The translations under genes were made by a program, and so were the position numbers. Below the pieces are notes generated by a model. That model did no database searches. It saw nothing but the letters and a program-made list of their open reading frames with translations, and was not told where the DNA came from. Of a stretch of 64,000 bases of DNA, positions 16,793 to 24,827 are shown one piece after another (the stretch's first letter is position 1; the number at the start of each line of letters is the position of its first letter). Source of the DNA: Streptomyces longisporoflavus (GTDB lineage: Bacteria > Actinomycetota > Actinomycetes > Streptomycetales > Streptomycetaceae); NCBI RefSeq assembly GCF_014649775.1, contig NZ_BMTR01000001.1, forward strand, positions 744,001 to 808,000. The letters run 5' to 3'.

Positions 16793-17467
16793 TCATCCGA
16801 GCGGGGGCCGTCCCGGGGCCACGGCGCAGGCGGCGAGATGGGCTGTGACGCGCGTGATGGTCCCGGCGTTGTCCTCGAACAGATGCGACTGCATGCCCGC
16901 GGCCCTGGCCCCCTCGACGTTGACCGCGACATCATCGACGAACAGGCAGTCCTGCGGGCGCACGGACAGGCGGGCGCATGTGCTCTCGAAGGCACGCGGG
17001 TCGGGCTTCTCGATGCCGATCTCATGCGAGTAGACGATCTGCTCCACGAGCTCGTCGAACTGATACAGCGCCGTCTCCCGCTCCCGGGCGCCGACGAAGC
17101 TGTTGCTCAGAATGCCCAGCCGGCAGCGTCCGCGCAGTCCTCGCACATAAGCGATGAGCTCCTCGTTCGGCGTCCCCAGGTACTCCGCCCAGAGATCGGC
17201 CATGAAGGCTTCGACCTGCGGGGTGCCGAGGTCCAAACGGGCCGCCACCTGATCGCGCACCTCCCGCTCGCTGATGCTTCCGACACACCCGGCCTGCCAC
17301 ACGTCGCGCATCCGCTCATGGACGGTGCCCGGTGGCAGCCCCAGCCGCGCTTCCCACCGTTGTACCCATCCCGTCTGCGGCGTCATCTCCAGTACGCCGC
17401 CGATGTCGAGAATGACGCAGGCCGCGGTCTCGCTCGTGCCCATGCCCCCACCCATGCTCATGCTCAT
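16793..17467 (-). CDS. HAD-superfamily hydrolase (YihX-like), 224 aa
   Basis: Motif I reads ILDIGGVLE; as in YihX-type members the second Asp of DxD is replaced (DIGGV). Motif II is LGILSNSF, the conserved Lys is in GIEKPDPRAFE, and motif III is CLFVDDVAVNVEGARAAGM. These phosphatases act on small phosphosugars such as glucose-1-phosphate. The Met-rich start MSMSMGGGMG offers several ATGs; the outermost, at 17467, has GGAGGGGG just upstream. Confidence 0.88.
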   Translation of the reverse strand: MSMSMGGGMGTSETAACVILDIGGVLEMTPQTGWVQRWEARLGLPPGTVHERMRDVWQAGCVGSISEREVRDQVAARLDLGTPQVEAFMADLWAEYLGTPNEELIAYVRGLRGRCRLGILSNSFVGARERETALYQFDELVEQIVYSHEIGIEKPDPRAFESTCARLSVRPQDCLFVDDVAVNVEGARAAGMQSHLFEDNAGTITRVTAHLAACAVAPGRPPLG

Positions 17468-17575
17468 GCGAAGTCCCCCTCCATTGCTTGTGACAGCTGA
17501 CAGCCGGCCCGTCGCAACCCGCGCAGGCTGATGTCCTGTCCTGCTTACCTTGATCGCCGGTGCGACACTGGAGAA

Positions 17576-17848
17576 GTGACGGACACCGAACGGCAGACGG
17601 AACGGCGCTTGGAACGAGCCATTCTGGATCTGCTCGAACGTCGTGACCCGGCCTCGTCGATCTGCCCGTCCGACGCCGCGCGGGAGGCGTACGACGGGGA
17701 CGACGACGGCTGGCGTGAGCTGATGGACCCGGCCCGGCGCGCGGCCGGGCGGCTGGTCTCCGCCGGCAAGGTGGAAGTCACCCAGTCGGGCCGCCGCGTC
17801 GACCCGGCCAAAGCCCGTGGTCCGATCCGTATCCGCCGCCCCCGCTGA
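17576..17848 (+). CDS. DUF3253 domain protein, 90 aa
   Basis: A short winged-helix-like protein: LERAILDLLERRDPASSICPSDAARE, WRELMDPARRAAGRLVSAGKVEVTQSGRRVDP and GPIRIRRPR match DUF3253. Members look like small DNA-binding proteins of unknown role. The GTG at 17576 is favoured because the homology starts just after it. It converges with the alpha/beta hydrolase with a 2-bp gap. Confidence 0.85.
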   Translation: MTDTERQTERRLERAILDLLERRDPASSICPSDAAREAYDGDDDGWRELMDPARRAAGRLVSAGKVEVTQSGRRVDPAKARGPIRIRRPR

Positions 17849-17850
17849 GA

Positions 17851-18744
17851 TCAGGTGCGGAGTGTCTTGCGCAGGAGCTCCGCGAACGGGCCGGGGTGAG
17901 TGGTCAGGCCGGTGTGGCCGCCGGGGAAGTGGACGAGTTCGGCCCCGAGTTGCCTGGCCAGATAGGCGGCCGGGCGGTAGGGGAGTTCCCCGTGCGAGTC
18001 CTGGCCGCCGGCGAGTACGAGCTGGTTCGCGAGCTCTTCCAGGCGGCGGATGTCCGGGGCGTAGCCCATGAAGCTGGGCACGATGCGGCCGAGGAAGTAC
18101 GGCAGGTTGGCCATGGTCTGCTCGGCCCGTGCCGCTGCTTGGGGCGGCAGTTCGATCTCGGCTGCGGGCCGGGGCGGGGTGGCATCGCCGTTCGCGGCAG
18201 TGCCGGCCTTTTGCAGGCCCGCGGCGAACGCTGCCATCGCCGGCATGAGCCCCTGCGTACGGAACGTCTCCCGCACGGTTGCGAGGAACGCACGGTGCTC
18301 TGCCGCATCCGGCAAAACCTCTACCACAGGCGGCTCGTGTGCCACGAGGCGCTCGACGCTTTCGGGGTGGACGGTCAGCAGATGCAGGGCCGTGATCGCG
18401 CCCGAGCTGGTGCCGAACACCCTGGCGGGCTCGCCGGGCGACAGCAGTTGCAGGAGTCGGAAGGCGTCGTCGGCGTGCTCGGCCACCTGCTGATCGGCCT
18501 CCGGATCGTCCAGGATGCTGCGGGAGATGCCGCGGGGATCGTAGGCGGCGACGGTGTACTCGGCGGCCAGAGCGTCGGCGACGTTGTCGAACGCGGCTGC
18601 TCCGCCTGCCCCGCCGGGGATCAGGAGCAGGAGCGGGCCGTCGCCGCGCACTTGGTAGTGCAGGGTCGCGCCGGGCACACGCAGGCTGCCGGTGGTCGGG
18701 GTGGTCGGGGTGGTCGGGGTGGTCGGGGTGGTCGGGGTGGTCAT
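17851..18744 (-). CDS. Alpha/beta hydrolase, 297 aa
   Basis: The alpha/beta-hydrolase fold is clear: HYQVRGDGPLLLLIPGGAGG (oxyanion HG-type loop), TVAAYDPRGISRS, VFGTSSGAITALHLL with the nucleophile Ser (GTSSG) and VHFPGGHTGLTTHP with the catalytic His. The N-terminus MTTPTTPTTPTTPTTPTTG is a low-complexity tail encoded by a 9-bp tandem repeat. Its ATG overlaps the TetR stop (ATGA), so both genes share one transcript and the hydrolase is probably what TetR controls. Substrate unknown. Confidence 0.9.
   Translation of the reverse strand: MTTPTTPTTPTTPTTPTTGSLRVPGATLHYQVRGDGPLLLLIPGGAGGAAAFDNVADALAAEYTVAAYDPRGISRSILDDPEADQQVAEHADDAFRLLQLLSPGEPARVFGTSSGAITALHLLTVHPESVERLVAHEPPVVEVLPDAAEHRAFLATVRETFRTQGLMPAMAAFAAGLQKAGTAANGDATPPRPAAEIELPPQAAARAEQTMANLPYFLGRIVPSFMGYAPDIRRLEELANQLVLAGGQDSHGELPYRPAAYLARQLGAELVHFPGGHTGLTTHPGPFAELLRKTLRT
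18691..18744 (-). repeat. 9-bp tandem repeat encoding Thr-Thr-Pro at the hydrolase N-terminus
   Basis: Five perfect copies of GGTGGTCGG (plus strand) and a sixth that turns into GGTGGTCAT at the start codon. Copy number can change without a frameshift, altering only the disordered N-terminal tail. Confidence 0.85.
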
Positions 18745-19334
18745 GAGGGTTCTCCTTCGTCGAGCGGGGGCCAGTGCTCCAAGAGGGTGTGCAGGGCGTC
18801 GAGGGCGCGGGTCCAGGAGCGTTGCGGCGTACGAGCGTGTGCGAACCCGCCCGCGGCCTCCAGGGCGACGAATCCGTGGAAGGTGCTGCGCAGCAGCCGC
18901 ACCGCGTCGGTCAGGTCGGGCTCGGCGAGTCCGTAGCCGCGCAGCATCCCGTAGGTCAGCTCGACCGCGCGCCGTGGACCCGGCGCGTGTGCGGCCAGTT
19001 CGGGGTCGATGTCGATCGGGGTCTGCGTCGCCGTGTAGCGGCCCGGGTGCTGGTGGGCGTACTCCCTCCACGCGGTGGCGAACGCGACCAGCGCGTCCTT
19101 GCCCGCCAGTCCGACGGTCGCCTCCGCGATGCGCAGGGTCTTCTCGCCCGCCGCCAGCAGCGCGATCCGTCCCCGCAGGTCTTCCAGGCCGCGTACGTGT
19201 GTGTAGAGGCTCGCGTCCTTCACTCCGAGCCGCCGCGCCACCTGTGACATGGTCACCTGCTCCAGACCGACTTCGTCCGCAAGATCCGCGCCCGCGATCG
19301 TCACCCGCTCCGTGGTCAACCCAGCCCGTGCCAT
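18741..19334 (-). CDS. TetR-family regulator, 197 aa
   Basis: The N-terminal TetR helix-turn-helix reads LTTERVTIAGADLADEVGLE, then VTMSQVARRLGVKDASLYTHV. The C-terminal ligand domain ends in a WHG-type pattern (LRSTFHGFVALEAAGGF). The ATG at 19334 is chosen because the HTH begins 5 residues later; a much longer in-frame N-terminus has no TetR homology. It overlaps the downstream hydrolase by 4 bp. Two CTAGG-N3-CCTAG palindromes lie 17 bp upstream and are the likely autoregulatory operators. Confidence 0.92.
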   Translation of the reverse strand: MARAGLTTERVTIAGADLADEVGLEQVTMSQVARRLGVKDASLYTHVRGLEDLRGRIALLAAGEKTLRIAEATVGLAGKDALVAFATAWREYAHQHPGRYTATQTPIDIDPELAAHAPGPRRAVELTYGMLRGYGLAEPDLTDAVRLLRSTFHGFVALEAAGGFAHARTPQRSWTRALDALHTLLEHWPPLDEGEPS

Positions 19335-19350
19335 ACGCCGTTCCCGCCTG

Positions 19351-19384
19351 CCTAGGGGCCCTAGGTTTTTCCTAGGGGTCCTAG
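19351..19384. promoter_or_regulatory. Double TetR operator: two CTAGG-N3-CCTAG palindromes 20 bp apart
   Basis: CCTAGGGGCCCTAGG (19351-19365) and CCTAGGGGTCCTAG (19371-19384) share the arms CTAGG/CCTAG. Their start-to-start spacing of 20 bp is about two helical turns, so dimers would bind on the same DNA face. The site lies between the divergent TetR and DUF1838 genes. Confidence 0.75.
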
Positions 19385-19515
19385 TTTGCGTGTGCGGGCC
19401 CCGGAGGCGCAAGTCAATTGGGGGCTGCGAGCTCCCACCCCCGGGGCCCTCGCTTCTGCGCCAGGCCGAGTCGTCTCCCGCCCGGCCGGGGCAAGAGTGG
19501 CGCAGAGTACTCCCC

Positions 19516-20274
19516 ATGACGATGACGACACCGACACCCGCGGATCTGCTCCGCTCCCTGGCCCGCACCCGCGCCTCGCTCGACGGCGAGGAGGTCACGT
19601 ACTGGTGGTCCGGCGACGTGTACTCCCGGGCCCCCGATGAGCCGTACCAGCGGCTCTTCGGCTTCGAAGGAGTGAACGTCGCCCGCCTGGTCCCGGATGC
19701 CGAGGCCGGCCCGGATGCCTACCAACTGCTCACCCGCGAGGCCGCCTTCTATCTGGATCCCGTGACGCGCGAGATCCTGGAGACCTGGAAGGACCTGCCG
19801 GTCGTGCACGTCTGGAACGACCCGGCGAACCAAAAGTGGCGCCCCTTCCCGGTCCCGACGACCGACCTCGGCGGCCAGGTCTGCTTCAGCCTGGAGATTC
19901 CGTTGGCCTACCCCTCGCCGCTGCCGGTGGCCGACTATCCCGTGCACTCCGCCGGAGACACGTACAAGGCCCTCGAACTCTTCCAGTTCTTCGCCGACCG
20001 CGCCGATCTGGACGGCCCGGCGCCCAGCGTGCCCGCCACCATGTCGTGGACCCGGATGTCCCCGTGGCTCCCGTGGATGGCACGCGGCCAACGGCCCGGC
20101 GGCCTCACCTTTCACTGCCGGGGCCGCAAACTCGCCTCGTACGCCGAGGTCCCCGAGCGCACGCGCGCCTACATCGCCGACCATCACCCGGAGTTCGCCC
20201 GGGCCCCGGAGAAGTGGAGCGAGCCGAACGAAACGAGCTGGACATACTTCCGCAAGCTCTACCCGCCGCGGTAG
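19516..20274 (+). CDS. DUF1838 family protein, 252 aa
   Basis: Matches the DUF1838 pattern: SLDGEEVTYWWSGDVYSRAP, LFGFEGVNVARLVPD, EAAFYLDPVTREILETWKD, then QVCFSLEIPLAYPSP and SWTRMSPWLPWMARGQRPGGLTFHCRG. The function of the family is unknown; it has no signal peptide and many aromatic residues. Its promoter region contains the double palindrome shared with the divergent TetR gene, so it may belong to the same regulon. Confidence 0.85.
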   Translation: MTMTTPTPADLLRSLARTRASLDGEEVTYWWSGDVYSRAPDEPYQRLFGFEGVNVARLVPDAEAGPDAYQLLTREAAFYLDPVTREILETWKDLPVVHVWNDPANQKWRPFPVPTTDLGGQVCFSLEIPLAYPSPLPVADYPVHSAGDTYKALELFQFFADRADLDGPAPSVPATMSWTRMSPWLPWMARGQRPGGLTFHCRGRKLASYAEVPERTRAYIADHHPEFARAPEKWSEPNETSWTYFRKLYPPR

Positions 20275-20368
20275 GGGGGACGGACTTCGCCCCTTGGGCC
20301 GTGGCTGTCGTGACCGTCGCGGTTCGCGGAGGGGCATCGATGTCAGACCCGTCTGCCACGCTCGGCGC

Positions 20369-22129
20369 ATGGGATTCTTCGATGATCTGGTGTTGCCGGA
20401 GGAACAGGCCGCCGAGCGGACCGCGTTGGTGTGGCTGAGTCCGCCGGGAGCGGACGCCGGGGGCAGCGAGCCGCCCGTCGACTGGTTCGCACCCGTGCTG
20501 CACCCGCAGTTGGCGGTGGCCGGTGCCGGCGCGCACGCCCGGGTGGTGATGACCGGATGGTCGCTGTGGCCGAACGCGGCGACCTTGCATCTGTCGGTCT
20601 TCCGCAGGGCCCGCTGGTCGAGTGCGGAGGCAAGGCGGCAGTCCGGGCTCAGGGTCGGCCTGCTGTCCTGCGACGGCCGGCGGGTGACGACACTGGACCC
20701 CACCGCGCAACGAGCGGTGCGTCGGACCATGCCGGACGGAGAAGAGACCACGGTCATGCGGGACCAGGCCTCCGGGCTGATCCCACTTGACCCCGGCCTG
20801 CATAAACCCCGCCGCTCCCTCTTCAAGGTCGATGTCGATCTGTATCTGGCGGAGCTCCTGCCGCCGGGCGAAGCGCAGCTGGTCGTGGAGTGGCCGGACG
20901 AGGGGATTCAGGAGACTCGCACGCCGGTCGACTTCGCCGCGTTGCACGCCGCGTCGGCGCGGGTGCTCGAGGTCTGGCCGGGGCTCGAACCACCGGACCC
21001 GGCGGAGCAGCCGGAATCCTTCGCGACGTTCGAAGTCGGCGGAACGCCGAACTTCCTGGCTCCGCCACTGACGGGGCACCAGCGCAAGATGCTGCGCATA
21101 CAGGAGGAGGAACGGCTGCGCTACGCACCGCGGGCCGACTGGAAGGGGGTGTCTTACTGGGATTGGGGGAACCCGGAGGTGCTGCGGGCCAGGCTCGAAG
21201 CGGGGGCGCCCGCCGATGCCCGCGTCGAGGCACAGGGGCCGACCGCGCTGCACCGGGCGGCGGAGCGCGGGGTGGCGGAAGCGGTCCAGGTGCTTCTGGC
21301 CCATGGCGCCGAGGCGGACCCCTTCGACGGCGACGATCACACACCGCTGTGGTACGCCGCTTGCAACGTGGACGAGGGCAGCGTCCGTGCGCTGATCGCC
21401 GCCGGCGCCGATGTGTGGACACCGCAGACGGGTCCCTGGTCGCCGGGCCGGCTGCTGCTGACCACATCGCTGGCGCCGCTCGTCGCGCAGCTGCCGGGCG
21501 CGGTGGAACTGCCCGCCGGGGAAGTCGCTGCCTTCCGGGAGGCGGACGCGCTCACCGCGGCGATGGGCGAGCGCGAGGTGTATACCGAAGGGCTCGGCCT
21601 CTGCTTCGTACGGGGGCTGAGCGAGGAAGAGGTGATCCGGCGCCTGGGCGCCGACCCGGCGCTGTGCCCGACGGCAGATGCCGAGCACGCTCCCTTCGAT
21701 CTGTCGGACTTCGACGCATGCCTTCGCCATGTGGGGGTCGTCGGTGTCTCCGGCGCGCCCGGTGGCTGCGTCATCACACAAGATGGGTACATGCCGAGCG
21801 ACGACGCGGTGTTGCGGACGCTGTCGGCAGGCACCGCCGCGTACGGCATCTACTTCAACCCCAAGGGCGGCACGTTCGGCACGCTGGCCCGCGACGGCGA
21901 AGTCGCTGTGCACGAGGAGATCGGTCTGACGCCGGACGAGCCGGCTCCGGCCGCCTATTGGCACTTCCGCTTCTGGCAACGGGAGCACAGCTTTCCCCAC
22001 GATTCCCACATCCTCGCCTACGCCTGCGCGGCGGCCGGTCTGCGCGTGGACGACGCCCAGAACGCGGTGGACCACGGCGCGCCGCGCCGCTGGGTGCGGT
22101 TGCCCGTGCATAGGGCGGGGTGTCCTTGA
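20369..22129 (+). CDS. Ankyrin-repeat protein, 586 aa
   Basis: The middle contains two ankyrin repeats (GPTALHRAAERGVAEAVQVLLAHGAEAD, split here as GPTALHRAAERGVAEAVQVL plus tail, and HTPLWYAACNVDEGSVRALI). The N-terminal third starts MGFFDDLVLPEEQ and has an immunoglobulin-like region seen in Streptomyces ankyrin proteins of unknown role. The C-terminal third (LCFVRGLSEEEVIRRLGADP) resembles a DUF6461-like sensor module. No signal peptide or membrane segment, so cytoplasmic. The ATG at 20369 is picked because homology begins there. Confidence 0.82.
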   Translation: MGFFDDLVLPEEQAAERTALVWLSPPGADAGGSEPPVDWFAPVLHPQLAVAGAGAHARVVMTGWSLWPNAATLHLSVFRRARWSSAEARRQSGLRVGLLSCDGRRVTTLDPTAQRAVRRTMPDGEETTVMRDQASGLIPLDPGLHKPRRSLFKVDVDLYLAELLPPGEAQLVVEWPDEGIQETRTPVDFAALHAASARVLEVWPGLEPPDPAEQPESFATFEVGGTPNFLAPPLTGHQRKMLRIQEEERLRYAPRADWKGVSYWDWGNPEVLRARLEAGAPADARVEAQGPTALHRAAERGVAEAVQVLLAHGAEADPFDGDDHTPLWYAACNVDEGSVRALIAAGADVWTPQTGPWSPGRLLLTTSLAPLVAQLPGAVELPAGEVAAFREADALTAAMGEREVYTEGLGLCFVRGLSEEEVIRRLGADPALCPTADAEHAPFDLSDFDACLRHVGVVGVSGAPGGCVITQDGYMPSDDAVLRTLSAGTAAYGIYFNPKGGTFGTLARDGEVAVHEEIGLTPDEPAPAAYWHFRFWQREHSFPHDSHILAYACAAAGLRVDDAQNAVDHGAPRRWVRLPVHRAGCP

Positions 22130-22150
22130 AGGCCGGGCTGCCGACTGGGT

Positions 22151-22190
22151 CTGGACAGATAATCTAGATGTGGCTAGATTATCTGTCCAG
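22151..22190. promoter_or_regulatory. 40-bp palindrome (17-bp perfect arms) upstream of the DauR/RidA cluster
   Basis: CTGGACAGATAATCTAG, a 6-nt spacer (ATGTGG) and CTAGATTATCTGTCCAG form a perfect inverted repeat. The arms are much more AT-rich than the genome, which favours an operator rather than a simple terminator. It lies 22 bp after the ankyrin gene and 83 bp before the regulator start. It could also form a strong RNA hairpin, so a dual role is possible. Confidence 0.7.
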
Positions 22191-22272
22191 AAGTAGATGG
22201 CGCGTCTGTGTGGCGGCAGCCGGAGGCAAGGAGTGAACCCGAAGTGAGCAGCACATTGAGCGGGGGCGGGCG

Positions 22273-23031
22273 ATGACGCCGGACGGAAAGGACCCGGCGG
22301 GCGGGAAGGGCCCGGACGCGAAGATGGACGTGGTGGAGGACGTGGATGCGGGCGCGGGCGCGAAACCGTTCGATCCTGCGGCGGCCGAGTCGCCGGAAGA
22401 CGCGCATCTCCTGGCCGAAGCCGAGAAGATCGCGCAGGCGCTGGGCCGTATGTTCCCCGGCATCTGCGAGGTCGTGCTGCACGATCTGCGCGACCCGGAC
22501 CATGCCATCCGCTGCATCGAGAACAACCTGTCGGGGCGTCAGGTGGGGGAGTCCGCAACAGAGTTGGGCCTGGCCCGCATCAGGGACCCGCACTACCCCA
22601 GCGTCATCCAGAACTACGCCAACCAGTTCCCCGACGGACGCCCCGCCAAGAGCACCTCGATCGGGATCAAGAACGCCGCCGGGCAGTACATTGCCGCCCT
22701 CTGTCTGAACCTGGACATCTCCACGCTCTCGCCCATCACGCTGACCCTGTCGAACCTCATCGCCACCGATCCCGAAACCCGGGACGCCCCGCTCGAAAGG
22801 CTGGGCGACCGCAGCCGCCGGGAACTGCGCGAAGTCATCGAGACCACGGCCGCCGAGCGCTCCACCACCCCGCGGGCCCTGCCCCGCGAGGCGAAGAAGG
22901 ACCTCGTACGCCGCCTGCACGAGGACGGCTACTTCGACACGCGCAACGCCGCCCAGACCATCGGCGACCTCCTGGGCATCTCCCGAGCCAGCGTCTACAC
23001 CTACGCAAGGCGCGACGATGACCGCGGTTGA
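22273..23031 (+). CDS. DauR/YheO-type PAS-HTH transcriptional regulator, 252 aa
   Basis: After a Gly/Asp-rich leader comes the YheO-like PAS_6 domain (MFPGICEVVLHDLRDPDHAI, IENNLSGRQVGESATELG, KSTSIGIKNAAGQYIAALCL), then the C-terminal HTH_22 (DLVRRLHEDGYFDTRNAAQT, LLGISRASVYTYAR). Relatives such as DauR control amino-acid catabolic genes. It is the first gene of a co-directional cluster with ridA (14-bp overlap) and two PLP lyases, and sits behind a 40-bp palindrome, so it probably senses an amino acid and regulates its own operon. Confidence 0.9.
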   Translation: MTPDGKDPAGGKGPDAKMDVVEDVDAGAGAKPFDPAAAESPEDAHLLAEAEKIAQALGRMFPGICEVVLHDLRDPDHAIRCIENNLSGRQVGESATELGLARIRDPHYPSVIQNYANQFPDGRPAKSTSIGIKNAAGQYIAALCLNLDISTLSPITLTLSNLIATDPETRDAPLERLGDRSRRELREVIETTAAERSTTPRALPREAKKDLVRRLHEDGYFDTRNAAQTIGDLLGISRASVYTYARRDDDRG

Positions 23032-23515
23032 GAACGCGGCGGTCGACAACGCGGCGGCTGAGAACACCGCCGTTGAGAACGCCGCAGTTCAGAACACCAC
23101 GGGCAACCGCCGCCCCCGCACAGCCGACCGGACCGCGATCACCACGCTCGACAGCGCCCGACTGACCTCGCCCGCAGGCCACTACTCGCACATCACCACC
23201 CACCGAGGCGTCGCCTACATCTCCGGCCAGCTCCCCGTGTCGCCCGACGGGTCCCGGCTGGCCGAAGAGCCCTTCGAGGTCCAGGCGCGACAGGTCCTCA
23301 GCAACCTCGACGCCTGCCTGGCCACGGCCGGCACCAGCCGCGAGCGGCTCCTTTCGGTCACCGTCCACGTGACCGGCATCGGCGACTGGCCGGCCTTCGA
23401 CCGGCTGTACGCGGACTGGCTCGGCGCGCACAGGCCGGCGCGAGCCGTCGCCGGTGTCCAGGAGCTGCACTACGGGGCCGCGGTGGAAGTCCACGCCATC
23501 GCCGCCCTCGACTGA
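23018..23515 (+). CDS. ridA: RidA-family enamine/imine deaminase, 165 aa
   Basis: The YjgF/YER057c/UK114 fold is clear: GHYSHITTHRGVAYISGQLP, LSNLDACLATAGTSRERLLS, VTVHVTGIGDW and RAVAGVQELHYGAAVEVHAI. The catalytic Arg lies in RPARAV. RidA hydrolyses 2-aminoacrylate and similar enamines released by PLP dehydratases, exactly what the two downstream genes would produce. The N-terminal 30 residues are a low-complexity Ala/Asn/Val/Glu tail from a roughly 15-nt repeat (VENAAVDNAAAENTAVENAA). The ATG overlaps the regulator gene. Confidence 0.93.
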   Translation: MTAVENAAVDNAAAENTAVENAAVQNTTGNRRPRTADRTAITTLDSARLTSPAGHYSHITTHRGVAYISGQLPVSPDGSRLAEEPFEVQARQVLSNLDACLATAGTSRERLLSVTVHVTGIGDWPAFDRLYADWLGAHRPARAVAGVQELHYGAAVEVHAIAALD

Positions 23516-23577
23516 ACAGCCCGTACGCGCCCGCGGCCCGTCCGGCTGAAACTCCGCTGAACCCTGCTCGAAAAGGG

Positions 23578-24756
23578 ATGTTGCCCGTGATCACCACCCC
23601 GCCCTCTGCCCGCGCGACGACACTGGCCGATCCCGACACCCCGTTCGCCGTCGTCGACGTGCACAAGTCGCTGCGCAACATCGAACGGCTGGCGAGCCGG
23701 GCCGACCGGCTCGGGGTCACCCTGCGCCCTCACGTCAAGACGGCCAAGAGCCTCGCCGTCGCCGCCCTGATGCACGGTGGCACCTCCATGCCCGTCACCA
23801 CCTCCACGCTGGCCGAGGCCGAGGCCTTCGCGGACGCCGGCTACACCGACATCACGTACGCGGTCGGCATCGACCCGCACAAGCTGCCCCGCGTCATCGC
23901 CCTGCTGCGCCGCGGCGTCACCCTGCGCGTCCTGCTCGACAGCCGCGAACAGGCCGTCTCCGTCACCGCCGCCGCCCGCGAAGCGGGCCTTGCCATCCCC
24001 GCGCAGATCGAGATCGACTGTGACGGCCACCGCGGCGGGCTCAAACCCGGCGCCCCCGAACTCACCGACATCGGCCGCATCCTGCACGAAGCCGGCTGCC
24101 TCGACGGCGTACTGACCCACGCGGGCGAGTCCTACTTCGCCCATACTCCATACGACCAGCGCCTGGCGGCCGAGAACGAACGCGACAGTGCGGTGGCCGC
24201 GGCGCGGCGGCTGCGCGCCGCCGGGCTGCCTGTCGGCACGGTCAGTGTCGGCTCCACTCCGACCGCCCACGCGGCCGAGGACCTCACCGGCGTCACGGAA
24301 CTGCGCGCCGGCAACTACGTCTTCTTCGACCTGGTCATGGCCGGCCTGGGTGTCTGCCGACTCGAAGACCTCGCCCTGTCGGTCGTCGTCACCGTCATCG
24401 GCCATCGTCCCGAGTACGGCTGGATCCTCACCGACGGCGGCTGGATGGCCATGTCCCGCGACCGCGGCACCGCCGCCCAGCCCCGCGACCAGGGCTACGG
24501 CCTCGTCCTCGACCTCGCCGGCAACCCGATCCCAGACCTGGTCATGAGCGCGGCCAGCCAGGAGCACGGCACCCTCACCGCCCGCGACGGCGCCACCCTG
24601 CCCGAGCTGCCCGTCGGCACCCGGCTGCGCATTCTGCCCAACCACGCCTGCGCCACCGCGGCCCAGCACCGCGGCTACCACGTCATCGACAGCAGTCAGC
24701 CTGTGGGCGGCGCGCCCGCCGTCCAGGCCAAGTGGCCACGCATCAACGGCTGGTGA
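23578..24756 (+). CDS. DSD1-type PLP enzyme (D-serine dehydratase / D-threo-hydroxyaspartate dehydratase / D-threonine aldolase family), 392 aa
   Basis: Fold-type III PLP barrel: the Schiff-base Lys is in TLRPHVKTAKSLAVA, QIEIDCDGHRGGL lies on the barrel, and the C-terminal beta-domain has ILPNHACATAAQHRGYHVID, whose His and Cys correspond to the zinc ligands of DSD1 enzymes. These enzymes remove ammonia from D-serine or D-threo-3-hydroxyaspartate, or cleave D-threonine. Position between ridA and an L-hydroxy-amino-acid dehydratase supports a dehydratase role. The ATG at 23578 follows AAAAGGG; a GTG 9 nt later is an alternative. Confidence 0.88.
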   Translation: MLPVITTPPSARATTLADPDTPFAVVDVHKSLRNIERLASRADRLGVTLRPHVKTAKSLAVAALMHGGTSMPVTTSTLAEAEAFADAGYTDITYAVGIDPHKLPRVIALLRRGVTLRVLLDSREQAVSVTAAAREAGLAIPAQIEIDCDGHRGGLKPGAPELTDIGRILHEAGCLDGVLTHAGESYFAHTPYDQRLAAENERDSAVAAARRLRAAGLPVGTVSVGSTPTAHAAEDLTGVTELRAGNYVFFDLVMAGLGVCRLEDLALSVVVTVIGHRPEYGWILTDGGWMAMSRDRGTAAQPRDQGYGLVLDLAGNPIPDLVMSAASQEHGTLTARDGATLPELPVGTRLRILPNHACATAAQHRGYHVIDSSQPVGGAPAVQAKWPRINGW

Positions 24757-24827
24757 CAAGCCGTCACCGCCACTCCGCACCCTCCCGACCGTCACCCCTT
24801 CAGCCCCGACCCACGTAAGGACACCGC

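Noticed and set aside
20105..22558. 817-codon minus-strand frame over the ankyrin and DUF1838 genes
   Set aside because: Arg/Pro/Ala/His-rich translation without any family pattern; the plus strand carries recognisable ankyrin and DUF1838 domains.
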